Below, piece after piece: positions 36,291-45,606 of a DNA stretch of 64,000 nt. The DNA lies in the NCBI GenBank assembly GCA_018268255.1, contig JAFDWX010000004.1, positions 186,001-250,000 of the forward strand. The letters run 5' to 3'. Every line of letters starts with the position of its first letter. Position 1 is the first letter of the stretch. This DNA is from Armatimonadota bacterium (GTDB taxonomy: Bacteria > Armatimonadota > Fimbriimonadia > Fimbriimonadales > Fimbriimonadaceae). The position numbers were made by a program, and so were the translations under genes. The notes beneath the pieces were generated by a model that ran no database searches, was not told the DNA's origin, and saw only the letters and a list, made by a program, of their open reading frames with translations.

Positions 36291-37058
36291 ATGAAATCCC
36301 TCACCCAACCCAACTCACCAGCGGACCCCAGTCGCCGCGGTCTGCTCAAAATTGGTGCATTCGCCGGAATCTCCCTCCTCGGAGGGGGACTTCTGGCGGG
36401 TTGCGGTGGCAACGGAGACGACAACACTCTCGATACGAGCCAAGATGCTTCGATCCTGGGTGCCGCCAAGATCGCCGAAGCCCTTGCAACCACGATGTAC
36501 ACCGCCATCATTGAAGATGCACCGTTCTTCGGAAGCATCGATGACGACGACAAGCAGTACATCTTTGCCGCTCGCGAAGAAGAGAAGTTTCACTATGACC
36601 TTCTCAAATCTTCAACAGACGGCATGGATGCTCCGCTGAAGTACTACTTCCCAGCAGGAATGTTCGCGGATGTCCAAACAACCTTGAACGTGCTGGTGAC
36701 CTTGGAGGACGCTTTTATCGCGGCGTACCTTATAGGCGTGCAGGATCTAAGCTCCTCATCGCTCAAGGTACTCGCAGCACAGATTTTGGGTGTTGAAAGC
36801 GAGCACCGGACCCTGGCGCGCGTAATCGCCAGCGGTCTTGGACTACCCACGGTTACCGGACTCAGCGGATCGCCGGAAAACGTCGAGCCACCCAACAACG
36901 TGGTGTACGAACGTCGGTTTGGCTTGACCTCCATCGACCAAGTGGTGACGGCCCTTACGCCTTTCATCACTCCCGATGAAGCTCGCGTGGAAAAGACATT
37001 CGACCCTACCTATGTTCCCGTTAACAACGGGCTTTACCCAAATCCTGCCAACCCATAA
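36291..37058 (+). CDS. Ferritin-like domain lipoprotein
   Basis: The 255-residue product starts with a Tat-like RRGLLK signal followed by a lipobox (LLAGC), so it is probably exported and lipid-anchored. The body fits a ferritin-like/dessication-type four-helix fold, with EEEKFHYDLL, VTLEDAFIAAY and VESEHRTLARVIAS (in part) as candidate helices bearing carboxylate and His ligands for a di-iron site. ATG 36291 follows AAGGAG by four bases. It is 17 bases after the DUF4394 gene. It may act in oxidation or storage of iron at the surface (inference). Confidence 0.8.
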   Translation: MKSLTQPNSPADPSRRGLLKIGAFAGISLLGGGLLAGCGGNGDDNTLDTSQDASILGAAKIAEALATTMYTAIIEDAPFFGSIDDDDKQYIFAAREEEKFHYDLLKSSTDGMDAPLKYYFPAGMFADVQTTLNVLVTLEDAFIAAYLIGVQDLSSSSLKVLAAQILGVESEHRTLARVIASGLGLPTVTGLSGSPENVEPPNNVVYERRFGLTSIDQVVTALTPFITPDEARVEKTFDPTYVPVNNGLYPNPANP

Positions 37059-37145
37059 TCATCCCTCTGCCCCGTGCCGTCGCGGTCCGAACCTCTTCTG
37101 GACTGCGGCGGCCAAATATTGCCGAATGCGGGAGTAGAGAGTTAT

Positions 37146-38729
37146 ATGGATTGTGTCGATCACCCGAAGATCGTGTTAAGACCGTGGATTAGTCAAGAAG
37201 CCGAGCACCTGCTGATGGCTGTGCTCCGATCCATCGACCTTGGCATCCTGGTGACCGACCTCAGCCACACCACACTCGCCTGCAATGAGGCTTTCGGGCG
37301 AATATTCGGCATCAAGATCGAAGATGCCGTCCAGCAGAATCCCGATGAGGTGCGCGCGATGGTGCATGATCGACTATTGGATCCGGATTCGTGGTACACG
37401 AATCTTGAGCAGGTCTACGCTGATCCACATGGAACGCAGTCGGATCTTTTGGAACTCCGCAATCCACCACAAACCTTGGCTCGCGCGACCATGCCAGTTC
37501 GAGATGGGCAGGGCATGCCGATTGGCCGGTTGTGGCTGTTCGACGATGTTACAGCCCAGAAACGGAGCGACCGCGTCTTGGGGGTTCTCCATGAGATCAG
37601 TCTCCTTTCCGATCCCGATCCAGCCCAAGTGTATACAGCGATTGTGGAGCGGATCAGCGCCCTCTACAATACAAGCGCATTCCTCAGCATTCAAAGTGGC
37701 GAGATCATGGAGTTTGCGGCCGTGGCAAGCCCGATTCCAGAAGTGCGCGCCATGGCTTCCAATCGACTGGTCGATACCTACTGCCAGTTTTGCGTCGAGC
37801 AGGATGAACCCATTCTCATTCAGAACGCGCTTCACCATGCTCGCTACGGCGCAATATTCCCCGCTCTCCATGGTTTCACCCGATACTGCGGTGCTCCGAT
37901 TCGCGATTCAAACGGCATCATGGTCGGAACACTCTGCTTTCTGGACCAACACTCAGATGAACCGCTTTCGAGCGACGATCTGAACATGATGCAGGTTCTT
38001 GCAATGCGAATCAGCAGTGAAGTGGAGCGAGAAACCCATCTCCGGCTCCTTCAACGCGACCTCGCTACGGCACAGAGCCAGGTGATCCAGAGCGAAAAAT
38101 TGGCAGTGGCTGGAACGCTGAGCGCTACCATTGCTCACGACATTCGAAACATTGTCAGCGCCGCTCGCCTGGATTTGGAGATGGGTCTGGACCGCCCAGA
38201 AGAAACCTTGCATCAACTCCAGACCCACCTCGACCGCTTTAGCGTTTTGGCTCACCGGCTTCTGAGCTACGCAAGGCCTCTTGAGGTGAGTACACAGCCA
38301 ACGTCGGTGGGTGACTCTTTGAAACGAGTGGTGCACCTGCTGGAAGGGCATTTCAAAGTTGCGGATATCAAAACTGAATTTGACTTCCAAGAACAAATGC
38401 CTCTGGTGATCGCAGATGCAGCGCGTTTGGACCACCTTTTCGTGAACCTGATGATGAACAGCGTACAAGCGATGCCACATGGAGGCGTTCTCTCTGTAAG
38501 TTCTGCGCAAAAAAATGGCTGCGTGGAAGTTGCCGTACAAGATTCTGGGCTTGGAATAGAGCGCGATCAATTGGACCAGCTCTTTCAGCCGTTTAAAGCC
38601 ACAGGCGGTGGATTCGGCCTGGGGTTATACAGCTGCAAACAAATCGTTCATGAGATAGGAGGCCAAATTCTCATTGAAACGAACATTGGCCACGGAACAA
38701 CTTTTCGAATCCAAATTCCACACCTATGA
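37146..38729 (+). CDS. PAS-GAF histidine kinase
   Basis: The 527-residue product has an N-terminal PAS domain (about 20-135), a GAF domain (about 150-300), a HisKA region with the phospho-His in ATIAHDIRNIVSAARLDLEM (about His331, in part), and a HATPase domain with NLMMNSVQAM, DSGLGI and GGGFGLGLYSC motifs. No membrane helix is visible, so it is probably soluble and senses an internal signal through PAS/GAF. ATG 37146 follows a purine-rich GGAGTAGAGAG. Its stop overlaps the response-regulator start by four bases, so they are partners. Confidence 0.92.
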   Translation: MDCVDHPKIVLRPWISQEAEHLLMAVLRSIDLGILVTDLSHTTLACNEAFGRIFGIKIEDAVQQNPDEVRAMVHDRLLDPDSWYTNLEQVYADPHGTQSDLLELRNPPQTLARATMPVRDGQGMPIGRLWLFDDVTAQKRSDRVLGVLHEISLLSDPDPAQVYTAIVERISALYNTSAFLSIQSGEIMEFAAVASPIPEVRAMASNRLVDTYCQFCVEQDEPILIQNALHHARYGAIFPALHGFTRYCGAPIRDSNGIMVGTLCFLDQHSDEPLSSDDLNMMQVLAMRISSEVERETHLRLLQRDLATAQSQVIQSEKLAVAGTLSATIAHDIRNIVSAARLDLEMGLDRPEETLHQLQTHLDRFSVLAHRLLSYARPLEVSTQPTSVGDSLKRVVHLLEGHFKVADIKTEFDFQEQMPLVIADAARLDHLFVNLMMNSVQAMPHGGVLSVSSAQKNGCVEVAVQDSGLGIERDQLDQLFQPFKATGGGFGLGLYSCKQIVHEIGGQILIETNIGHGTTFRIQIPHL

Positions 38730-39430
38730 CAAATTCCATCTTAATAATTGACGATGACCGCTTTTTGGCGCAAGGTATCGCGCGCCTTTTAAGAAACCAG
38801 GGCTACGAGGTCAATTGCGCCCATTCCGCTGTTGATGGGGAGCGTTGCCTCGCTTTGGATCGCCCCGACCTCCTGGTTCTCGATTTGTGTTTGCCGGATG
38901 GCGATGGAATCTCCATTTGCCGGAAAATTCGTCAAAAGGATCAGTTTCCGATCTTGATGTTGACATCGAGGAGCGATTCTATTGACAAAGTTGTCGGATT
39001 CGAAGTAGGCGCAGACGATTACATGACCAAGCCCTTCGATCCGCATGAGCTAAGCGCTCGGGTCAAGGCACTCCTAAGAAGGATGCGTCAAATGCAAAGT
39101 CCGGCTCGAGAACACGATCCGATTCAGATCGGTCCCATGCGCATCGACGGTCAGAAGCGCGAAGTGCGCGTAGATGATCATCCGATTACCCTCACCAACA
39201 CCGAGTTTGAGTTGTTAACCTATCTTGCGATGCATGTCGGCAAGGCTTGCCCGCGAGAAGAAATCTTCACATCAGTCTGGGGTTACAGCTCGGAGTTCAG
39301 CTCCAATTCGCTGGATGTCGTTGTGTATCGCCTCCGCAATAAGCTCAAGCCTTACGGGCTGGAGAACATGGTGGAAACGGTGCGCGGATTTGGCTTCAAA
39401 CTCACCGATCCTGACGTGGAATTGGCTTAG
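38726..39430 (+). CDS. OmpR-family response regulator
   Basis: The 234-residue product has a receiver domain with acidic DDD (10-11), the phospho-acceptor Asp53 in VLDLCLPDGDG and the conserved Lys in DDYMTKPFDPHEL. A C-terminal winged helix carries LTNTEFELLTYLA, SSNSLDVVVYRLRNKL and GFGFKL (in part). The ATGA overlap with the kinase gene shows coupling. It is a cytoplasmic DNA-binding regulator; targets are unknown. A stable hairpin lies right after the stop, at 39436. Confidence 0.94.
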   Translation: MTNSILIIDDDRFLAQGIARLLRNQGYEVNCAHSAVDGERCLALDRPDLLVLDLCLPDGDGISICRKIRQKDQFPILMLTSRSDSIDKVVGFEVGADDYMTKPFDPHELSARVKALLRRMRQMQSPAREHDPIQIGPMRIDGQKREVRVDDHPITLTNTEFELLTYLAMHVGKACPREEIFTSVWGYSSEFSSNSLDVVVYRLRNKLKPYGLENMVETVRGFGFKLTDPDVELA

Positions 39431-39435
39431 CCTAG

Positions 39436-39458
39436 GCCCGCAAGGTACGCTTGCGGGC
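39436..39458 (+). promoter_or_regulatory. Perfect hairpin just before the trhO start
   Basis: GCCCGCAAG pairs with CTTGCGGGC around GTACG (nine base pairs, no mismatch). It ends four bases before the likely ATG of trhO and has no T tract. It leaves no room for an exposed ribosome-binding site, so it could affect translation of trhO or mark the 3' end of the upstream transcript. Confidence 0.5.
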
Positions 39459-39462
39459 TAAC

Positions 39463-40431
39463 ATGGCTGGCTTCCGAGTTCTTTTGTATTACAAGTTCGT
39501 CGAGATCGACGATCCCAAGACCTTTGCTGAAGAGCACTTGGAGATGTGCCGGGAACTGGGTCTGCACGGACGCATCCTCGTTGCTAGCGAAGGGCTGAAC
39601 GGCACGGTTTCTGGACCCGTTCAAGCCACGGACGAATACAAGAGCCGGCTCCATGCCGATCCGCGATTCGCGGACATGCTGTTCAAGGAAGATCCCGTTG
39701 AAACCCATGTTTTCCAAAAGCTATTTGTCCGGGTTAGGCCAGAAATCATTACGCTCGGTCCAGCCGAACCAGCCGATGCAGTTCATGAAGCGGGTCCGTA
39801 CGTCTCTCCAGAGGACTTCTTAGAAGGGATCGACGATCCGAATACGATCATTCTGGATGGCCGGAACAAGTACGAAAGCGATCTGGGCCGGTTCAAAAAC
39901 GCAGTCTGCCCGCCACTCATGAACTTTCGAGAGTTCCCCGAGTGGCTCCGCGAGAACCTGGCGGATGCCAAAGACAAAAAGATCTATACCTACTGTACTG
40001 GTGGGGTGCGTTGCGAAAAACTGACGGCATGGATGATCAAGGAAGGCTTTTCTAACGTCTTCCAGCTCAAAGACGGGATCGTAACCTATGGCCGAGATAA
40101 TGCCGTGTTGGGTGATGGCTGGGAAGGTGAGTGCTACGTCTTTGACGAGCGCGTTTCGGTGCCGATCAACCACACGCCCGGAGACCACATCATCACCGAA
40201 TGTCTCCACTGCGGAGTGAAAACAGCTCGCGCTCAGAACTGCACAAACGTCCAGTGCAACGTTCAATTTGTCTGCTGCGAGTCGTGTTCTGGCACTTTTG
40301 GGGGCGCATGCAGCGCAGAGTGCGAGGGTGCGAAGTTTCACCGCGTACCCGGGCGAAAACTCGGGGAGAAATCGATTTTGAAGGATCGCCCGGCGGGACG
40401 GCGAGCATATCGCCTTTCCGCCGAGCGATAG
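39463..40431 (+). CDS. trhO: tRNA uridine(34) hydroxylase, rhodanese-type (TrhO)
   Basis: Rhodanese-like enzyme that hydroxylates U34 of tRNA (known of the TrhO/YceA family). The 322-residue product has an N-terminal UPF0176 region (GRILVASEGLNGTVSG), a rhodanese domain with the catalytic Cys in YCTGGVRCEKL, and a Cys-rich C-terminal tail (CLHCGVKTARAQNC, CCESCSG) typical of the family. ATG 39463 is used; TTG 39451, inside the hairpin, is also open. It ends eight bases before the convergent tricorn-like gene. The tail cysteines may bind a metal. Confidence 0.92.
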   Translation: MAGFRVLLYYKFVEIDDPKTFAEEHLEMCRELGLHGRILVASEGLNGTVSGPVQATDEYKSRLHADPRFADMLFKEDPVETHVFQKLFVRVRPEIITLGPAEPADAVHEAGPYVSPEDFLEGIDDPNTIILDGRNKYESDLGRFKNAVCPPLMNFREFPEWLRENLADAKDKKIYTYCTGGVRCEKLTAWMIKEGFSNVFQLKDGIVTYGRDNAVLGDGWEGECYVFDERVSVPINHTPGDHIITECLHCGVKTARAQNCTNVQCNVQFVCCESCSGTFGGACSAECEGAKFHRVPGRKLGEKSILKDRPAGRRAYRLSAER

Positions 40432-40438
40432 TCGACGC

Positions 40439-43400
40439 CTATTTCAGCTGCTTCATCAGGACTTCCACGGCCTTGCGGAGCTGTGGGTCGTCACCAGCAA
40501 GATACTGCTCGCCGGTCAGGGGCACCTCGTAGTCTGGCACCTGGCCCATATTCTCCAAGGGCGAACCGTCCATTCGGTACACGCCAGCGGTCGGCATCCG
40601 GGCTGAAGTTCCATCCACAAGACCCAGTTCGTAAGTCCAAATGACGTACCCAGGCGTGGGCATTCCCACAAGGGTCGCCAGCCGACTGGATTTCATCGCA
40701 TACGGGAACATCTCCGCATTCGAGTAGCTGGTTTCGCCGTGCATGACCACTGTCGGCATAGCCCAGCTTTGGTCTGGAGCATGCTCGGGAATTCCGTCGC
40801 GATCGACATACCAGCTGTGCGGCTTGCGCTCCAGGATATCGATCAGCCGGTCCGAGATGTTCCCGCCGCCATTCCACCGGACGTCGATGATGACGGCTTT
40901 GCGGCCCTGGATCTCCTGCCAGATCTCGCGGTTGAACGCATCGAAGTTACCCCCGCCCATCCCAGCGATGTGGACATAGGCAATCTGTCCCTTGGACCAC
41001 TCATCCACCAACTTACGATAGCGATCGTATCGGTTGGCATCCACGATGCCATTGAACTGCCCGTCGCTCAAAGCTCTGAACGTCACTTTGCGCGCTCCCT
41101 CGGCAGTCGGCTTGGAATTGACGGTGAGAGTGACATCCCGACCCGCTTGGTAAGTGAGCGAGCTCCACAGCTGCTCGTTCAGTTTGGGTACTGACTTGCC
41201 ATTGATTTCCAGGATGTAATCGCCCGGGTTGATCTTTGTCTTGGGATAGCTGCCAGCCGTTCGTTCCGGCACATCCTTCACTCGGAGCCCAGGACCTGCG
41301 TAGCTGTAATCGAACGTAACACCCAGCGATGCAACCGGCTCAGAACCAGGATTGCCACCAGCAGGGCCAACCTCGGAGTGGGACGATTCAAGTTCACCGC
41401 ACAGCATGTTCCCGACCAAAGCCATCTCGTTGCGATGGACAACGGTGTCCACCCATGGCAGATATCGCTCGCGCAACGCGTCGAAATCTCGGCCATGGAA
41501 GTTCGGATCGTAAAATCCGCGGTTGAATTCGCGCCATAGCTGCTCAAAGGCTGCGATATGTTCCTTCTTGGTGTCTCGAGTCCAATCCGCGCGGAAGTCG
41601 ACGAGGGCAAGCGGGTTGCCATTCGCCCGAAGGTCGAGTTTCGCAGGCTTGCCATCCAGAACCCAAACGGCGCTGTTGGTGTCATCGCTGAACTGGAAAT
41701 CACCGACGTCGCGGGTGTTGTTGAGTCGGCGCACATCGGTGCCATCGTAGTTGGCTTTCCAGATTCCGCCTTCACTTGAGAAATACAGGTCTCCATTTGC
41801 GGGATCGGTGTAAATCGATCCGCCCAGACCCTTGTCCGTGAACCGTCGAATCCGTTCGTCGATGTACTTGAAGTCAATCTCCGTTTTGACAGGGTCTTTC
41901 GGCTTCTCGTACTTAATTTCGGTATCAGTGGTGAGCGCCGCCTCAGGTTGAAGTGGCACCACAGAGATGCCGCCTCCCGGCCGCGAAGAGCCGAAATAGA
42001 GATACTTGCCGTCAGGCGAGAATTTCGGTCGGAAGTGAAACGCGTTCAGCTTCGTAACGTTCACATCCTGTTTGGTCTGGGTGTCATAAATCCAAATATT
42101 GCGAAGACCACGAACGGTTTTGGTGTACGCGACATAGCGCATATCTGGGGACCAATCGTAATCCGGCTCGCGGCCGAAACGATAGTCGTTGGGAAGGTCG
42201 ATAATCTTCTCCGGCGCGCCACCAGCATAGGCGTACTTGAAAAGCCCGCCTTTTGATCCAGTTTGCCAGTAGCTGAAGCTCTTGCCATCCGGATTGCGCT
42301 GCGTCGAGGTGACGTCGTTGTTCGTGTTTGTCACCTGCTTAATCGTGTTGGATTTGAAGTTGTACGCAAAAATCTGGATGCTCTTGGATCGGTCCGACAG
42401 GAAGAAAAGCTCCTCGTTGTTGGGATTCCAAAAGGTGCCGTAATCCAGTCCCTCGTACGATGTGATCTGGCGGGCGTCATCTTTGTTCGGGCCCTTCCCT
42501 TTTTGCGTGGGCACCGTCCAAATCTCGCTATTCACCACGAACGCCATTTGGTCGTTTTTAGGACTGATGGCTGCCTCGGATGCACCGCTCGTGAGAATTT
42601 GACGCTGGAGGGTGGTGAACTTCTCATCGAGAGTGGCTGTGAATTCAACCTTGCGAGGCTGCTTGCCTGGCTCCATCACAAACACATGTCCGGCTTGCGA
42701 AAAGGCGATCGTTCCAGCCTTGCGAGCGACAGCCAGCCACCTTACGGGCTCATCCTTGAACTGCGTCAGCCGTTTCTCCTTGCCGTTCGTCGCGATTTGG
42801 TACACGTTCGGACATCGGTCAGCGTTGTCCACGTTTTTGGGAATCGGCTTGTTCAGATAACTGCTGCTCGGTGTTTTTTCGCTCACCGTAACGCAATAGA
42901 TTTCTCCCTTGGGGCCAAGCTGCGGCCAAAGGTGTTGGAATCCATTGGCACTGATGGTTGTTCGCTTGCCCGAAGCCAAATCGACGCTGCAAATCTGTGC
43001 GGCAGCGGACCCTTGATAGCGGGGGCGGAACCATGGGAACCCTGCCCGGGTAAAGATGCCCGACTTTCCATCGGGCGTTATCTGCATGCTCCCCAACCCC
43101 AGATAGTCCTGAGCGATTTCCTTCAAGTCGCCGGTCCACGGATTGATCATGTACAGACCTCCATCCGCCTTTTCCCGCGATCCGCTGAAGGCGATCCAGT
43201 TTCCATCAGGGGACCAGTCGGAGGGCACATCGTTCGACGGGTGGAATGTGACGCGCTTGACAGAGGAGAGGCCTGGTGCGACCACAAAGATCTCTCGGCC
43301 ACCAAATCGGTTGCTGGAAAATGCGAGCCACTTGCCGTCGGGCGACCAAACAGGGTTGTCATCCATCTCGACGTGATTGGTGACTTGCATCGCCGTTCCG

Positions 43401-43579
43401 CCTTGGGTTGCGGCGACCCAAACATCGCCACCATAGACAAAGGCGATCTTGGATCCGTCGGGAGAGAGCGCCAAATTGCGAACGCCGAAAAGAACATCGG
43501 GTTTGAGGTCCGGTGCCTGGGCAAATGCTCCGCTCAACAATGCCAATGCAGCCAAGCTAGATATTCCGTGCCGAAACAT
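40439..43579 (-). CDS. Secreted tricorn-like protease (PD40 propellers, PDZ, S41)
   Basis: The 1046-residue product has a signal peptide (about 1-20), then WD40/PD40-type beta-propeller repeats (LALSPDGSKIAFV, PVWSPDGKWLAFSS, PKFSPDGKYLYFGS, in part) over residues 25-650. A tricorn core and a PDZ domain follow (about 770-850, with GDYILEINGKSVP). The S41 serine-peptidase domain ends the protein, with the candidate catalytic Ser in GETSYSNAEMFPYA and DVRWNGGGNIS before it. It probably degrades peptides outside the cytoplasm; the propellers would gate substrate entry. It is divergent from the class II aldolase with only 38 bases between starts. Confidence 0.93.
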   Translation of the reverse strand: MFRHGISSLAALALLSGAFAQAPDLKPDVLFGVRNLALSPDGSKIAFVYGGDVWVAATQGGTAMQVTNHVEMDDNPVWSPDGKWLAFSSNRFGGREIFVVAPGLSSVKRVTFHPSNDVPSDWSPDGNWIAFSGSREKADGGLYMINPWTGDLKEIAQDYLGLGSMQITPDGKSGIFTRAGFPWFRPRYQGSAAAQICSVDLASGKRTTISANGFQHLWPQLGPKGEIYCVTVSEKTPSSSYLNKPIPKNVDNADRCPNVYQIATNGKEKRLTQFKDEPVRWLAVARKAGTIAFSQAGHVFVMEPGKQPRKVEFTATLDEKFTTLQRQILTSGASEAAISPKNDQMAFVVNSEIWTVPTQKGKGPNKDDARQITSYEGLDYGTFWNPNNEELFFLSDRSKSIQIFAYNFKSNTIKQVTNTNNDVTSTQRNPDGKSFSYWQTGSKGGLFKYAYAGGAPEKIIDLPNDYRFGREPDYDWSPDMRYVAYTKTVRGLRNIWIYDTQTKQDVNVTKLNAFHFRPKFSPDGKYLYFGSSRPGGGISVVPLQPEAALTTDTEIKYEKPKDPVKTEIDFKYIDERIRRFTDKGLGGSIYTDPANGDLYFSSEGGIWKANYDGTDVRRLNNTRDVGDFQFSDDTNSAVWVLDGKPAKLDLRANGNPLALVDFRADWTRDTKKEHIAAFEQLWREFNRGFYDPNFHGRDFDALRERYLPWVDTVVHRNEMALVGNMLCGELESSHSEVGPAGGNPGSEPVASLGVTFDYSYAGPGLRVKDVPERTAGSYPKTKINPGDYILEINGKSVPKLNEQLWSSLTYQAGRDVTLTVNSKPTAEGARKVTFRALSDGQFNGIVDANRYDRYRKLVDEWSKGQIAYVHIAGMGGGNFDAFNREIWQEIQGRKAVIIDVRWNGGGNISDRLIDILERKPHSWYVDRDGIPEHAPDQSWAMPTVVMHGETSYSNAEMFPYAMKSSRLATLVGMPTPGYVIWTYELGLVDGTSARMPTAGVYRMDGSPLENMGQVPDYEVPLTGEQYLAGDDPQLRKAVEVLMKQLK

Positions 43580-43617
43580 TGGATCACGTTACCCACCTAC
43601 TGCCATAATTCGCCTAG

Positions 43618-44265
43618 ATGGAGCCAGAATTCCAGTTGCGAAAGCTGATGTGCGAGGTCGGGCGCCGCCTGTACTCGGCAGGATTGGTCGTGGCATCGGA
43701 AGGCAACATCTCGGCGAGGCTGAGCGGCGACCGGATTTTAGTGACGCCCAGCGGCGTGTGCAAGGGCTTTATGGCTCCCGAGCAGCTCGTGATCACTGAC
43801 TTAGATGGGCACCTGATAGAAGGAGAATCCCAACCGAGTTCGGAAATCCTTCTGCACACAATATCCTATCAAATGAGGCCTGATGTCCAAGCTGTGGTGC
43901 ACGCCCATCCACCCTATGCGACCGCGATATCGCTCACGGCACTTCCCTTTCCGTGGATGACCACGCCTGAGTCGGCGTGCGTGCTCGGTCCCGTCGCCCA
44001 AGTGCCTTTTGCCATGCCTGGCACCCAACAAGTCTCAGACGCGATGGCGGAGGTTTGTGAACATGCCAAGTCGTTCATTCTGAGCCACCACGGCGCAGCA
44101 ACATATGGATTCGATCTCCTGAGCGCGCTGTATCGCATGGAGACACTTGAACGCACGGCATATCTCATCCACAAGGCCAATAAGTTTGGTGGCCCCATCC
44201 CGCTGCCGGATCAGATTCAGCAGCAGCTTTGGGACCGATTCGGCCACGGTCGCCTCGATAACTAG
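43618..44265 (+). CDS. Class II aldolase/adducin family protein (FucA-like)
   Basis: The 215-residue product has the class II aldolase zinc sites: VVHAHPPYATA (two His) and SHHGAATYG (His), with the phosphate loop EGNISAR and the catalytic-type Glu in SQPSSEILLH. Related enzymes split L-fuculose- or L-rhamnulose-phosphates, or demethylthiomethyl pathway intermediates; the substrate here cannot be read. ATG 43618 gives the normal length. No other sugar-degradation genes stand next to it. A short inverted repeat that recurs at 55081 follows at 44309. Confidence 0.88.
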   Translation: MEPEFQLRKLMCEVGRRLYSAGLVVASEGNISARLSGDRILVTPSGVCKGFMAPEQLVITDLDGHLIEGESQPSSEILLHTISYQMRPDVQAVVHAHPPYATAISLTALPFPWMTTPESACVLGPVAQVPFAMPGTQQVSDAMAEVCEHAKSFILSHHGAATYGFDLLSALYRMETLERTAYLIHKANKFGGPIPLPDQIQQQLWDRFGHGRLDN

Positions 44266-44308
44266 ATATCCGGAACTTCACTGGAGATCACCTTCGACAC
44301 CCGGTAAG

Positions 44309-44356
44309 TCCCCCTCACAAGTGCGGAGCACGCGTTGAGGGGGATTTAGGGGGAGA
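44309..44356 (-). repeat. Intergenic C/G-run inverted repeat, copy 1
   Basis: TCCCCCTCA pairs with TGAGGGGGA around an 18-base loop, and the right arm continues into TTTAGGGGGAGA. Read on the minus strand, its first 21 bases are identical to 55081-55101. In 44266-44477 nothing else is recognisable. Confidence 0.7.
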
Positions 44357-44477
44357 CCAAACTGCCCTAAATCATAGGCTTCAATAAATCAAAGGTTGCA
44401 GACTTAGGACCCTGTCGCCATACTCCTAGATACCTTTGCAACGGAGAGATCGTCCTCTCCTGTTGGAGGAGAATTGA

Positions 44478-44897
44478 ATGGACGAACAACAGGAACAACA
44501 ACCGCCGCAACAGGCACCGTCGCCTTATCCAAGGCCCGATATGGGTGGAGGGATGATGGGTCCCACGCAAGAAGAGCGCTCGCAGTCGATGCTGTGCTGG
44601 ATTTTGACGATCTTTGCAGGGTTCATCCCGGGACTGATTTTCTATCTCATCTCGGATCAATCGAAGCCCTTCCTTAAGAGACAGGCGGCCCTGGCGCTGA
44701 CCTTGTCGATCGTTGCTATCGTCGGCTACATCGCCAGCGCAATTTTGATGATGATTCTTATCGGGATCGTCACCTACATCGCGGTGGGAATCTGGAGCCT
44801 CGTTGTGTGCATCATGGGCGCGGTGGCTTGCAACAAGGGCGACAACTATAGCCCCGGTATTGTCACTGGTCTCTGCCAATCGATGTTTAAGATGTAA
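44478..44897 (+). CDS. Small DUF4870-like membrane protein
   Basis: The 139-residue product has a Pro/Gln-rich N-terminus (about 1-30), then three membrane spans (about 38-60, 70-100, 100-125). The core ILTIFAGFIPGLIFYLI and KPFLKRQAALALTLS match the DUF4870 pattern and align with the protein at 3549-3959. GGAGGAG stands eight bases before ATG 44478. The function of the family is unknown. It is separated from both neighbours by about 170-210 bases, so it probably has its own promoter. Confidence 0.82.
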   Translation: MDEQQEQQPPQQAPSPYPRPDMGGGMMGPTQEERSQSMLCWILTIFAGFIPGLIFYLISDQSKPFLKRQAALALTLSIVAIVGYIASAILMMILIGIVTYIAVGIWSLVVCIMGAVACNKGDNYSPGIVTGLCQSMFKM

Positions 44898-45071
44898 TCT
44901 CGGGGAACCCATTGGGGAACGAAGTGCCGATAGGCGCCTCCTTCCCCATTCCCCACTCACTCTTTTCCCCAATCCTCTTCCCTAAAGTCCCGATTTCGCG
45001 GTACTTCCCCTCCCCCTGTGGTTGAATTATCTTAAGCAGCAGGACGTCTGCCTTTTATTGGAGGAATTTCG

Positions 45072-45602
45072 ATGCAACTTTTTGGAAAAACCTTTGGCGC
45101 AGGAGTGATCGCCGGTGGACTATTGGTCACGGCGTTCCTTGGACCGAGCGCCCCAGCCGATGGCAGTGCAGCAACCACTCCCACAGCTCAAGCTCCGTTC
45201 GGGATGGCCGGATTCAACGCGTACGCCAAGACCATGGGCGGCAAGCCCTTCATGGTGACCTACACCCGCAACGACTCGGTGGAAATCACCCGCGAAGTTT
45301 TTGAAAAGCACATGGAGACGGTGCAGTTGATGCGAAAGCAGAAGCGCGCCTTGGTCGGTGGCACTTTTGAAGACACCGGCGAGCAAATGGTAATTCTGTG
45401 GGGACGAAGCGAGGACGATCTCCAGCGGGAGCTTAACAACGATCCTGCGATAGGAACGGGAGCATACAAGATCGCCGTTCGGCCGCTCACGATCAAGCTC
45501 GACGGAACCCAGTGCGAGGCAGCCGGAACAACGACCAAACCCGAAAAAACAGGTCCACCGCCGAACGCGCCCATGGAGATTCCTGGAAAGGAAAAACCTT
45601 GA
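45072..45602 (+). CDS. Exported YCII-like domain protein
   Basis: The 176-residue product starts with a signal-like hydrophobic segment (about 5-28), then a Pro/Ala-rich stretch, then a domain resembling YCII-related folds: HMETVQLMRKQKRALVGGTFEDTG (in part) and DDLQRELNNDPAIGTGAYK, the usual DP-x-(V/I)-x-x-G pattern. The tail is Pro/Lys-rich. Export of a YCII-like protein is unusual, as most are cytoplasmic. TTGGAGGAA precedes ATG 45072. Function unknown. A bidirectional hairpin follows. Confidence 0.7.
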   Translation: MQLFGKTFGAGVIAGGLLVTAFLGPSAPADGSAATTPTAQAPFGMAGFNAYAKTMGGKPFMVTYTRNDSVEITREVFEKHMETVQLMRKQKRALVGGTFEDTGEQMVILWGRSEDDLQRELNNDPAIGTGAYKIAVRPLTIKLDGTQCEAAGTTTKPEKTGPPPNAPMEIPGKEKP

Positions 45603-45606
45603 CGCA

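Noticed and set aside
39436-39458. Terminator of the response regulator gene
   Set aside because: The hairpin is perfect but has no T tract and lies four bases from the next start codon, so it is listed as a possible regulatory hairpin.
42263-43648. Long plus-strand open frame of 461 residues
   Set aside because: It is antisense to the tricorn-like protease gene, whose propeller repeats and S41 motifs are clear; the product has no repeats or motifs of its own.
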